From contig NZ_CP073346.1 in the NCBI RefSeq assembly GCF_024397895.1, positions 2,108,001-2,172,000 on the forward strand: 64,000 bases of DNA. The letters run 5' to 3'. The stretch's first letter is position 1. Every line of letters begins with the position of its first letter. The notes beneath the pieces are model-generated. The model did not search any database and was not told the origin of the DNA. It was given only the letters and a program-made list of their open reading frames with translations. Both the position numbers and the translations under genes were made by a program. This document shows, one piece after another, positions 57,212 through 64,000 of this stretch. Source of the stretch: Pseudomonas benzenivorans. Its GTDB lineage: Bacteria; Pseudomonadota; Gammaproteobacteria; Pseudomonadales; Pseudomonadaceae.

Positions 57212-58136
57212 TCAGGCCGTATAACGTTTCTTCCGGCGGGGCTCGCCCCGCCGAACCCGATCTTGCATTCCAGCCCAAGCAACTCGAAAGCCCCTCTTAC
57301 AGCGCATCTCGCACCATAAGGGACAGCCGCAAAGCGCTGAACCGAGGCGACCGCGAGCAACCATCCTGCGATGCATCGGCGTGGCTCATGAAGGGTCAGC
57401 ACAAGCCTTTTTCACCCATCACAGCCCGGCTATTCCGCCCGCAGCGAGGCACGGAACAGTGGAAGAATGCGGAATGGTTCACGTTTTCTCGATCTAAAGA
57501 CTCGCGTTGTTAGTTTATTATCGCGATGCTACTGGCGCCGAGACTCCAGCAAGCTTGCCCAGCCCATGCAGTATCCAACTGAATACGGGAAACCGACCAG
57601 CAGGCCTTTAAGAATGCACACCCCTGTACCGGAACAGCGCTCGCTTCACTCAATGCGCAAACACATCGATCGCATGCTTGCGAGGGGCTGGTCGATCACC
57701 GGACGAGACCCGCTTCGACTGGAGTCCGCCGGACGCACCTGCGTGGTTCAACACGGCATGCTGATCAGCGAGCTGAAAGCGGCATAGCTGTCACCCCGTT
57801 ACCCCGCGATGTTGTTGCAACCTCACCTGCCGGACGCAGCGACCGCAGCCCCCAAGACAGCCCCCACTGCTGGCAAAACAAGCGCCGAGCGATCAAACAC
57901 CGCGCTGAGGCGAAGCACTAACGGCACACCTCGCTCACTGGGCAGCCCGCACCATCCCATCGGCCTTCTTGCGCTCGCGCGACAGACAGCTGCAGCCAGG
58001 CGACACTCGTGACTCATCAGGCCGCAGCCGCCCCGTAAACGGCTTGGCGGTCAGCGAAACGCTATGCTAGCTTGGCGCCACGCCAGGAAGGCCCAACCGC
58101 AGCCCGGAGCGCATCCGCACAAGAAGAGGACCCCCC
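57212..58136. other. Gene-poor, AT-richer patch between tRNA-Phe and an ABC operon
   Basis: Apart from the small frame at 57467-57787 described separately, this stretch shows no recognisable gene. Base composition is visibly less GC-rich than the flanks. A perfect 9-bp palindrome with a 2-nt loop (CGGCGGGGC-TC-GCCCCGCCG) lies at 57234-57253. A TATGCT -10-like box near 58063 may serve the transporter operon. Confidence 0.5.
57467..57787 (+). CDS. Hypothetical small protein
   Basis: Up to 106 codons; internal ATGs at about 57566 and 57614 could give shorter products. The C-terminal half (SMRKHIDRMLARGWSITGRD, LRLESAGRTCVVQHGMLISE) has the alternation of a small alpha/beta domain and looks protein-like; the N-terminal part does not. 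No family is recognised. Lies in the low-GC region after tRNA-Phe. Confidence 0.4.
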   Translation: MRNGSRFLDLKTRVVSLLSRCYWRRDSSKLAQPMQYPTEYGKPTSRPLRMHTPVPEQRSLHSMRKHIDRMLARGWSITGRDPLRLESAGRTCVVQHGMLISELKAA

Positions 58137-58910
58137 ATGGCCGAGGCCACGCCCGCGCTGGAAATCCGCAATCTGCACAAACGCTACGGCGACCTTGAGG
58201 TGCTCAAGGGCATCTCCCTCACGGCGCAAGATGGCGACGTGATTTCCATCCTTGGCTCCTCCGGCTCCGGCAAGTCGACCTTCCTGCGCTGCATCAACCT
58301 GCTGGAGAACCCCAATCAGGGGCAGATCCTCGTGGCGGGTGAAGAGCTCAAGCTCAAGCCTGGCAAACAGGGGGACCTGGTTGCTGCGGACAGCAAGCAG
58401 ATCAACCGCCTGCGCAGCGAGCTGGGCTTCGTCTTCCAGAATTTCAACCTGTGGCCGCACATGAGCGTGCTCGACAACATCATCGAGGCGCCGCGCCGGG
58501 TACTGGGCCTGAGCAAGGCCGAGGCCACCGAGCGGGCCGAGGCCCTGCTGGCCAAGGTCGGCATCGCCGACAAGCGCCACGTCTACCCGAACCAGCTGTC
58601 CGGCGGCCAGCAGCAGCGCGCGGCGATCGCCCGCACCCTGTGCATGGAGCCCAAGGTGATCCTGTTCGACGAGCCGACCTCGGCCCTCGACCCGGAGATG
58701 GTCCAGGAAGTGCTCAACGTGATCCGCGCGCTTGCTGAAGAAGGTCGCACTATGCTGCTGGTGACCCACGAGATGAACTTTGCCCGCCAGGTGTCCAGCG
58801 AAGTGGTGTTTCTCCACCAGGGCCTGGTCGAAGAACAGGGTCCACCCCAACAGGTGTTCGACAACCCGAAGTCGGCGCGCTGCAAACAGTTCATGTCCAG
58901 CAATCACTAA
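58137..58910 (+). CDS. Polar amino acid ABC transporter ATPase (HisP-type)
   Basis: A 257-residue ATPase with Walker A GSSGSGKST, Q-loop FVFQNFNLWPHMSV, signature LSGGQQQRAAIAR, Walker B VILFDEPTSALDPE and switch VTHEMNFAR. The length and the extra helical insert after Walker A (GEELKLKPGKQGDL) are typical of HisP/ArtP-like subunits for basic amino acids. First gene of a four-gene operon with receptor and two permeases. Confidence 0.93.
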   Translation: MAEATPALEIRNLHKRYGDLEVLKGISLTAQDGDVISILGSSGSGKSTFLRCINLLENPNQGQILVAGEELKLKPGKQGDLVAADSKQINRLRSELGFVFQNFNLWPHMSVLDNIIEAPRRVLGLSKAEATERAEALLAKVGIADKRHVYPNQLSGGQQQRAAIARTLCMEPKVILFDEPTSALDPEMVQEVLNVIRALAEEGRTMLLVTHEMNFARQVSSEVVFLHQGLVEEQGPPQQVFDNPKSARCKQFMSSNH

Positions 58911-58927
58911 AAATGGAGCTACAACGC

Positions 58928-59680
58928 ATGCAGAAATATAAGAAGATCCTGCTGGCTGCGGCCGCCACCCTGGCCTTCGGCACCAGCGCCGTGGCCGCCG
59001 ACAAGCTGAAGATCGGCACCGAAGGCGCCTACCCACCGTTCAACCTGATCGACTCCAGCGGCCAGGTGGTCGGCTTCGACGTGGAAATTGCCCAGGCCCT
59101 GTGCGCCAAGATGCAGGCTGAGTGCGAAGTGGTCACCTCCGACTGGGACGGCATCATCCCGGCGCTGAACGCCAAGAAATTCGACTTCCTGGTCGCCTCC
59201 ATGTCGATTACCGAGGAACGCCAGCAGGCGGTGGACTTCACCGAGCCGTACTACACCAACAAGCTGCAGTTCATCGCGCCCAAAGGCAGCGAGTTCAAGA
59301 CCGACGAAGCCAGCCTCAAGGGCAAGGTGATCGGCGCCCAGCGCGCGACCATCGCCGGCACCTGGCTGGAAGACAACCTCGATGACGTGGTCGACATCAA
59401 GCTGTACGACACCCAGGAGAACGCCTACCTGGACCTCTCCTCCGGCCGCCTCGACGGCGTGCTGGCCGACACCTTCGTCAACTGGGAATGGCTCAAGAGC
59501 GACGCCGGCAAGGGCTTCGAGTTCAAGGGCGAGCCGGTGTTCGACAACGACAAGATCGGCATCGCCGTGCGCAAGGGTGACCCGCTGCGCGAGAAGCTCA
59601 ACGCCGCGCTGAAGGAAATCGTTGCCGACGGCACCTACAAGCAGATCAACGACAAGTACTTCCCGTTCAGCATCTACTGA
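58928..59680 (+). CDS. Polar amino acid ABC transporter substrate-binding protein
   Basis: A 250-residue periplasmic receptor (SBP_bac_3) with signal peptide about 1-23 (SAVAA-D), then KIGTEGAYPPFNLID, VGFDVEIAQAL, DWDGIIPALNAKKFDFLVASMSIT (as two blocks), and LQFIAPKGS. Similar to lysine/arginine/ornithine or histidine receptors. The start at 58928 fits the signal peptide; an in-frame ATG at 58913 would add five residues. Confidence 0.92.
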   Translation: MQKYKKILLAAAATLAFGTSAVAADKLKIGTEGAYPPFNLIDSSGQVVGFDVEIAQALCAKMQAECEVVTSDWDGIIPALNAKKFDFLVASMSITEERQQAVDFTEPYYTNKLQFIAPKGSEFKTDEASLKGKVIGAQRATIAGTWLEDNLDDVVDIKLYDTQENAYLDLSSGRLDGVLADTFVNWEWLKSDAGKGFEFKGEPVFDNDKIGIAVRKGDPLREKLNAALKEIVADGTYKQINDKYFPFSIY

Positions 59681-59730
59681 GCAGCCTGCCCTGCGTCGCC
59701 CTCCCGGGCGGCGCAGGCCTCTGAGCCCCC

Positions 59731-60426
59731 ATGACCCTAGACCTCTACGGATTCGGCCCGGCCCTGGCCGCCGGCACCCTGATGACCATCAAGCTGGCGC
59801 TCAGCGCGCTGTGCCTGGGTCTGGTGCTCGGCCTGCTCGGCGCCATGGCCAAGACCTCGCCGTACAAGCCGCTGCAATGGCTCGGCGGCACTTATTCGAC
59901 CATCGTGCGCGGCGTCCCCGAGCTGCTCTGGGTACTGCTGATCTATTTCGGCACGGTCAACCTGATGCGCGAGCTGGCCGACCTGCTCGGCATGGAAAGC
60001 CTGGAGCTGTCGCCCTTCGCCGCCGGCAGTATCGCCCTCGCCCTGTGTTTCGGCGCCTACGCCACCGAGGTATTCCGCGGTGCCATTCTGGCCATCCCCA
60101 AGGGCCATCGCGAAGCCGGCCAGGCCCTCGGCCTGTCCAGGCCGCGAATCTTCTGGCGCCTGATCCTGCCGCAGATGTGGCGCATCGCCCTGCCGGGCCT
60201 GGGCAACCTGTTCATGATCCTGATGAAGGACACCGCCCTGGTCTCGGTGATCGGCCTGGAGGAGATCATGCGTCGCTCGCAGATCGCCGTGACCTCGAGC
60301 AAGGAACCCTTCACCTTCTTCCTGGTGGCCGCGCTGATCTACCTCGGCCTGACCATCCTCGCCATGATCGGCCTGCACTTCCTCGAGAAGCGTGCCAGCC
60401 GTGGCTTTGTCCGGAGCGCCGCATGA
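59731..60426 (+). CDS. Polar amino acid ABC transporter permease (HisQ-type)
   Basis: A 231-residue inner-membrane permease with about five helices. The EAA loop is REAGQALGLSRPRIFWRLILPQ; the family VRGVPELLWVLLIYFG block is also present. It overlaps the second permease by 4 bp (ATGA), the usual HisQ-HisM arrangement. Confidence 0.93.
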   Translation: MTLDLYGFGPALAAGTLMTIKLALSALCLGLVLGLLGAMAKTSPYKPLQWLGGTYSTIVRGVPELLWVLLIYFGTVNLMRELADLLGMESLELSPFAAGSIALALCFGAYATEVFRGAILAIPKGHREAGQALGLSRPRIFWRLILPQMWRIALPGLGNLFMILMKDTALVSVIGLEEIMRRSQIAVTSSKEPFTFFLVAALIYLGLTILAMIGLHFLEKRASRGFVRSAA

Positions 60427-61112
60427 ACTGGGAAGTCATCATCAAGTGGCTGCCACGCCTGGCCGAAGGGGCCATGCTGACCCTGGAGCTGGTCGCCGTC
60501 GCGGTGCTCGCCGGGCTGATCCTGGCCATCCCCATGGGCATCGCCCGCGCCTCCAAGCACTGGTACATGCGCGCCCTGCCCTACGGTTACATCTTCTTCT
60601 TCCGCGGCACCCCGCTGCTGGTGCAGCTGTTCCTGGTCTACTACGGCCTGGCGCAGTTCGATGCGGTGCGCGAAGGACCGCTCTGGCCCTACCTGCGCGA
60701 CGCCTACTGGTGCGCCATCATCACCATGACCCTGCACACCGCCGCCTACATCGCCGAGATCCTCCGTGGCGCGATCCAGGCCGTGCCGTCGGGTGAAGTC
60801 GAGGCGGCCCGGGCCCTTGGCATGGCGCGCTGGCAGACCATGCTCTACATCGTCCTGCCGCGGGCCGCGCGCATCGGCCTGCCGGCCTACAGCAACGAAG
60901 TGATCCTGATGCTCAAGGCCAGCGCCCTGGCCAGCACCGTGACCCTGCTGGAGCTGACCGGCATGGCCCGCACCATCATCGCCCGCACCTATCTGCCGGT
61001 GGAGATCTTCTTCGCCGCCGGTCTGTTCTACCTGGGCATCGCCTTCGTTCTGGTGCGCGGCTTCAAACTGCTGGAACGCTGGCTGCGCGTCGACGCCTGC
61101 CAGGGTCGATGA
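60423..61112 (+). CDS. Polar amino acid ABC transporter permease (HisM-type)
   Basis: A 229-residue permease partner: FFRGTPLLVQLFLVYYGL, EAARALGMARWQTMLYIVLP (EAA loop) and several membrane helices. The ATG at 60423 overlaps the previous stop. Last gene of the transporter operon; a methyltransferase gene begins 40 bp later on the same strand. Confidence 0.93.
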   Translation: MNWEVIIKWLPRLAEGAMLTLELVAVAVLAGLILAIPMGIARASKHWYMRALPYGYIFFFRGTPLLVQLFLVYYGLAQFDAVREGPLWPYLRDAYWCAIITMTLHTAAYIAEILRGAIQAVPSGEVEAARALGMARWQTMLYIVLPRAARIGLPAYSNEVILMLKASALASTVTLLELTGMARTIIARTYLPVEIFFAAGLFYLGIAFVLVRGFKLLERWLRVDACQGR

Positions 61113-61152
61113 GCCTGTCGCGGCAACTGACCGACATCGACCGAACGCGAGC

Positions 61153-62418
61153 ATGCACAGCCAATTCCTAAGCGGCGACGCCCTGCTCCAGCGCTTCAGA
61201 GCGCTGGATTCGCTGCTGGTCGAGCACCAGAGCCTCTGGCGACCACAGCCCTTCACCCAGCACCGGCTGCCCTGGGAAGACCGCCACCGCGAACTCGCTC
61301 GCTGGCTACGCGCCCGCAGCCTGGAGCAAGCCGAGGCCGATCATGGCCGCCCCGACCTCATCGATGCTCCCGAGCCTTTCGCCGCAATCGCCAGGCGGGT
61401 CCAGGCGCTGACTGAGCTCGGCGAACTGCCACAGCTACCACTGGCGGAGCCGCCCGCGCGCCTCTCGCTCGACGTGCCGGGACGCAAGTGGCAGCAGATT
61501 CGGGCCTTCGCCAGCCGCCTGCAGTTTCGCGACGCGCCACAGCACTGGCTCGACTGGTGCGCGGGCAAGGGCCACCTCGGTCGCCTGCTGGCCCGCGAGG
61601 GGCAGCCGCTAACCTGTCTGGAGCACGACGCGCAGCTGGTAGCCGACGGCCAACGACTCAGCCAGCGCCTGGGGATCGCTGCCCAGCACCTGCGCCAGGA
61701 CGTACTGGCGCAGGACGCTGCAGAGCGGCTCAGCGCCGAACACAGCCCGGTCGCCCTGCACGCTTGCGGCGAGCTGCATGTGCGCCTGATGCAGCTGGCC
61801 AGCCAGGCCGGCTGCCGTCAACTGGCGATCGCCCCCTGCTGCTACAACCGGATCGCCACCCCCGACTATCAACCGCTATCGGCCCCCGCCCGGGCCTCGA
61901 GGCTGCGCCTGTCGCGGGAGGACCTCTCCCTGCCGCTCAAGGAGACCGTCACCGCCGGCGCCCGGGTGCGCCGCCAGCGGGATATGTCCATGGCCCGACG
62001 GCTGGCCTTCGACCTGCTGCAACGGCGGCTGCGCGGCGTCGATGAATACCTGCCCACGCCCTCCCTGCCGCCGGCCTGGCTGGACAAGGACCTGGCCGGC
62101 TACTGCCGGGACCTGGCCGCCCTCAAGGGCCTGGCCGACCCGGGTCCACTTCACGACTGGGCGGAACTGGAGACTCAGGGCTGGCAGCGCCTGGCGGAAG
62201 TCCGCAACCTGGAACTACTGCGCGCCCTGTTTCGCCGCCCCCTGGAGCTGTGGCTATTGCTCGACCGTGCCCTTTACCTACAGAACCAGGGTTTTACCGT
62301 ACGCCTGGGCACCTTCTGCCCGCGACAGCTCAGCCCGCGCAACCTGCTACTGCTCGCCGAGCGCACAACCACCGAGTTGCCCACACAATCTGTGGATAAC
62401 TGTGTTGATAGATTCTGA
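61153..62418 (+). CDS. SAM-dependent methyltransferase-like protein (methyltransferase domain 32 type)
   Basis: A 421-residue cytoplasmic protein. The SAM site is visible as DWCAGKGHLGRLLA (about 135-148), the acidic LEHDAQLVADG, HACGELHVRL and the family-typical IAPCCYNRI. This is the pattern of GSTCD/Methyltransf_32-like enzymes. Substrate is unknown, perhaps RNA. The N-terminal 115 residues and C-terminal 140 residues are helical and family-specific. Confidence 0.82.
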   Translation: MHSQFLSGDALLQRFRALDSLLVEHQSLWRPQPFTQHRLPWEDRHRELARWLRARSLEQAEADHGRPDLIDAPEPFAAIARRVQALTELGELPQLPLAEPPARLSLDVPGRKWQQIRAFASRLQFRDAPQHWLDWCAGKGHLGRLLAREGQPLTCLEHDAQLVADGQRLSQRLGIAAQHLRQDVLAQDAAERLSAEHSPVALHACGELHVRLMQLASQAGCRQLAIAPCCYNRIATPDYQPLSAPARASRLRLSREDLSLPLKETVTAGARVRRQRDMSMARRLAFDLLQRRLRGVDEYLPTPSLPPAWLDKDLAGYCRDLAALKGLADPGPLHDWAELETQGWQRLAEVRNLELLRALFRRPLELWLLLDRALYLQNQGFTVRLGTFCPRQLSPRNLLLLAERTTTELPTQSVDNCVDRF

Positions 62419-62576
62419 GCAAACAGCTGCGGAGCCCTGCTTATCCAGCCGCATGGCTGCTGACTGTTTTTTAAGCAGAGCATAAAAGCCAATAAAAACA
62501 TGACCTTGAGAAAATCCGTGAGAAAGCCCACAGTTTTTACCGATAACCAGGGTGGCAGCCTGCCAGTTGTGCATAA
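62391..62576. other. Cluster of DnaA-box-like sequences
   Basis: TGTGGATAA (62391-62399, reverse of TTATCCACA, perfect), TTATCCAGC (62441-62449, near match) and TGTGCATAA (62568-62576, reverse of TTATGCACA, matches TTATNCACA). No origin-type AT-rich 13-mers seen nearby; may be coincidence or a minor DnaA-binding locus. The rest of the 249-bp gap 62419-62667 has no gene. Confidence 0.35.
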
Positions 62577-62624
62577 GGCCCCGCCGGCTGATAGCCAAAC
62601 CCGCGCCAAACTGCGCCGGAACGG

Positions 62625-62653
62625 CTTTACTCGCACGAACGAATGGATATAAT
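62625..62653 (+). promoter_or_regulatory. Promoter of tRNA-Thr
   Basis: A perfect -10 TATAAT (62648-62653) with a weak -35 (CTTTAC, 62625-62630) at 17 bp, and GC-rich discriminator GGCGGCCC before the tRNA. Confidence 0.7.
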
Positions 62654-62667
62654 GGCGGCCCTTCAGT

Positions 62668-62743
<76 letters not shown>

Positions 62744-62904
62744 TACAAACAAAAGGCTCGCAGCGATGCGGGCCTTTGTTGTTTCTGCGATTGAGGGAAA
62801 TGGCCACCCTCGTACCATTTCGCCCCATGCAACGCTTGCAGCCGCTGCGCTCAGCCGACAAGCTAGGCGGTACACTCGCAGCCTGAACAATGAGGCCAAT
62901 CTCT

Positions 62905-63960
62905 ATGCGCATTCTGGTCACCGGCGGTGCCGGCTTTATCGGCTCGGCACTGATCCGTCACCTGCTGAACGAAACCGAGCACCAGGTGCTCAACCTGGAC
63001 AAGCTGACCTACGCCGGCAACCTCGAATCCCTGGCAACCGTCGCCGCTAGTCCCCGCTACCAGTTCGTCCAGGCCGACATCGGCGACCAGCCCAAGGTGG
63101 CCGAGATACTCGCCGAGTTCCAACCGGATGCGCTGATGCACCTGGCCGCCGAGTCCCACGTCGACCGCTCCATCGACGGCCCCGCCGCGTTCATCCAGAC
63201 CAACATCGTCGGCACCTACAGCCTGCTGGAAGCGACCCGCGGCTATTGGTCCGCGCTGCCGGACGGGCGCAAGCAGGCGTTTCGCTTTCACCACATCTCC
63301 ACCGACGAGGTCTACGGCGACCTCCATGGTGTCGATGACCTGTTCACCGAAACCACGCCCTACGCCCCCAGCTCCCCCTATTCGGCGAGCAAGGCGGCCT
63401 CCGACCACCTGGTGCGCGCCTGGCAACGGACCTACGGGCTGCCGGTGCTGCTGACCAACTGCTCGAACAACTACGGCCCCTACCACTTCCCGGAAAAGCT
63501 GATCCCCCTGGTGATTCTCAACGCCCTGGATGGCAAGCCGCTGCCGGTCTATGGCAACGGCCAGCAGGTGCGCGACTGGCTGTACGTCGAGGACCACGCC
63601 CGCGCCCTGCTCAAGGTGGTGACCGCGGGCCAGGTCGGCGAGACCTACAATATCGGCGGCCACAACGAGCAGAAGAACCTGCACGTGGTGGAAAGCATCT
63701 GCGCGCTGCTGGATGAACTGGCGCCGCGCCAAGCAGGCGGCTCCTACCGCGAGCAGATCAGCTTCGTCGCCGACCGCCCCGGCCACGACCAGCGCTATGC
63801 CATCGACGCCAGCAAGATCGAACGCGAACTGGGCTGGAAGCCCGAGGAAACCTTCGCCAGCGGCCTGCGCAAGACCGTGCGCTGGTACCTGGACAACCTC
63901 GACTGGTGCCGCCGCGTGCAGGACGGCAGCTATCAACGCGAGCGCCTCGGCGCCCTGTAA
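62905..63960 (+). CDS. rmlB: dTDP-glucose 4,6-dehydratase
   Basis: Second step of dTDP-L-rhamnose synthesis for LPS and rhamnolipid. The 351-residue SDR protein has the NAD motif [20 protein letters not shown] with the catalytic Asp-Glu, YSASKAASD with the YxxxK pair, and [14 protein letters not shown]. Start ATG at 62905 (MRILVTGG) is chosen over 62890. rmlA begins 12 bp after the stop. Confidence 0.96.
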   Translation: MRILVTGGAGFIGSALIRHLLNETEHQVLNLDKLTYAGNLESLATVAASPRYQFVQADIGDQPKVAEILAEFQPDALMHLAAESHVDRSIDGPAAFIQTNIVGTYSLLEATRGYWSALPDGRKQAFRFHHISTDEVYGDLHGVDDLFTETTPYAPSSPYSASKAASDHLVRAWQRTYGLPVLLTNCSNNYGPYHFPEKLIPLVILNALDGKPLPVYGNGQQVRDWLYVEDHARALLKVVTAGQVGETYNIGGHNEQKNLHVVESICALLDELAPRQAGGSYREQISFVADRPGHDQRYAIDASKIERELGWKPEETFASGLRKTVRWYLDNLDWCRRVQDGSYQRERLGAL

Positions 63961-63972
63961 GGAGCAGTATCC

Positions 63973-64000
63973 ATGAAAGGCATCATCCTGGCGGGCGGCT
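63973..64000 (+). CDS. rmlA: Glucose-1-phosphate thymidylyltransferase (first 9 codons; 3' truncated by window edge)
   Basis: The last 28 bases encode MKGIILAGG, the invariant start of RmlA and its nucleotide-binding loop. AAGGAG lies 8 nt before the ATG. If correct, rmlA follows rmlB directly and rmlD is not between them, unlike the rmlBDAC order of P. aeruginosa. Identification rests on nine residues plus context. Confidence 0.75.

Noticed and set aside
57215..57260. Integron attC-like site (TATAAC followed by a GC-rich palindrome after a small gene)
   Set aside because: The palindrome CGGCGGGGC-TC-GCCCCGCCG is present, but no matching GTTRRRY core lies within the usual 60-140 bp, and no integron integrase or further cassettes are seen.
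58923..59680. Possible opine or phage-related function for the ABC operon next to the tRNA-Phe patch
   Set aside because: The four genes form a standard, intact polar amino acid importer with normal composition and conserved synteny; nothing indicates recent transfer.

Overview
The window is a contiguous piece of a high-GC gammaproteobacterial chromosome, almost certainly Pseudomonas. Gene content and order follow the ubiB-hisIE-tatABC ... typA-thiI-glnA-ntrBC-secB-gpmI-envC-ctpA-hisBHAF ... mutY-yggX-tRNA-Phe ... tRNA-Thr-rmlB stretch known from P. aeruginosa, with local rearrangements such as the positions of estA and gloA and a reduced hut cluster. Most of it is ordinary core genome. The accessory material is one insertion sequence and a roughly 1.3 kb AT-richer, gene-poor patch after tRNA-Phe.

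Layout. 1-4152: end of ubiB, hisI-hisE, tatABC, rsmE. 4153-7645: a DsbA-fold isomerase behind a promoter with two palindromic operators, a UPF0158 protein, dtd, pip and a lipoprotein. 7682-17505: autotransporter esterase estA, then the minus-strand operon hutU-hutX-hutW-hutV-hutH (urocanase, histidine/betaine-type ABC transporter, HAL-family protein), and a second hutX-like receptor upstream. The hutU promoter has a sigma54 element beside a HutC-type operator. 17702-25892: lipocalin, small lipoprotein, DUF924 protein, fbp, a coupled DUF3999/DUF2339 membrane pair and a YkgJ-type cysteine-cluster protein. 25965-30144: gloA, typA, thiI.

30145-37669 is a nitrogen-control locus. glnA has a sigma54 promoter with two NtrC sites; ntrB-ntrC has an NtrC palindrome at its promoter; a third sigma54 promoter after ntrC should drive the small RNA NrsZ. 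An IS1595-family element sits exactly in the glnA terminator T-tract. 37668-43761: trmL, a minus-strand rhodanese-grxC-secB group, gpmI, envC-like gene and ctpA. 43821-46299: three tandem periplasmic binding-protein paralogues without a permease. 46435-49558: hisB-hisH-(DUF2164)-hisA-hisF on the minus strand. 49697-56666: OFA-family transporter, PanZ-like GNAT protein, FAD oxidoreductase, AsmA protein, mutY, yggX. 56757-58136: tRNA-Phe and the gene-poor patch. 58137-61112: a complete polar amino acid ABC transporter. 61153-64000: a methyltransferase, tRNA-Thr, rmlB and the first bases of rmlA.

The most unusual gene is the HAL-family protein. It keeps the HAL fold and several active-site residues but has lost the Ala-Ser-Gly triad that forms the MIO electrophile, through a three-residue deletion, and also lacks the equivalents of Tyr280 and Phe329. 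No normal hutH, hutI, hutG or hutF is present in the window. Other points worth checking are two divergent genes whose start codons overlap on one CATG, a rhodanese without its cysteine, and a possible integrase remnant beside tRNA-Phe.
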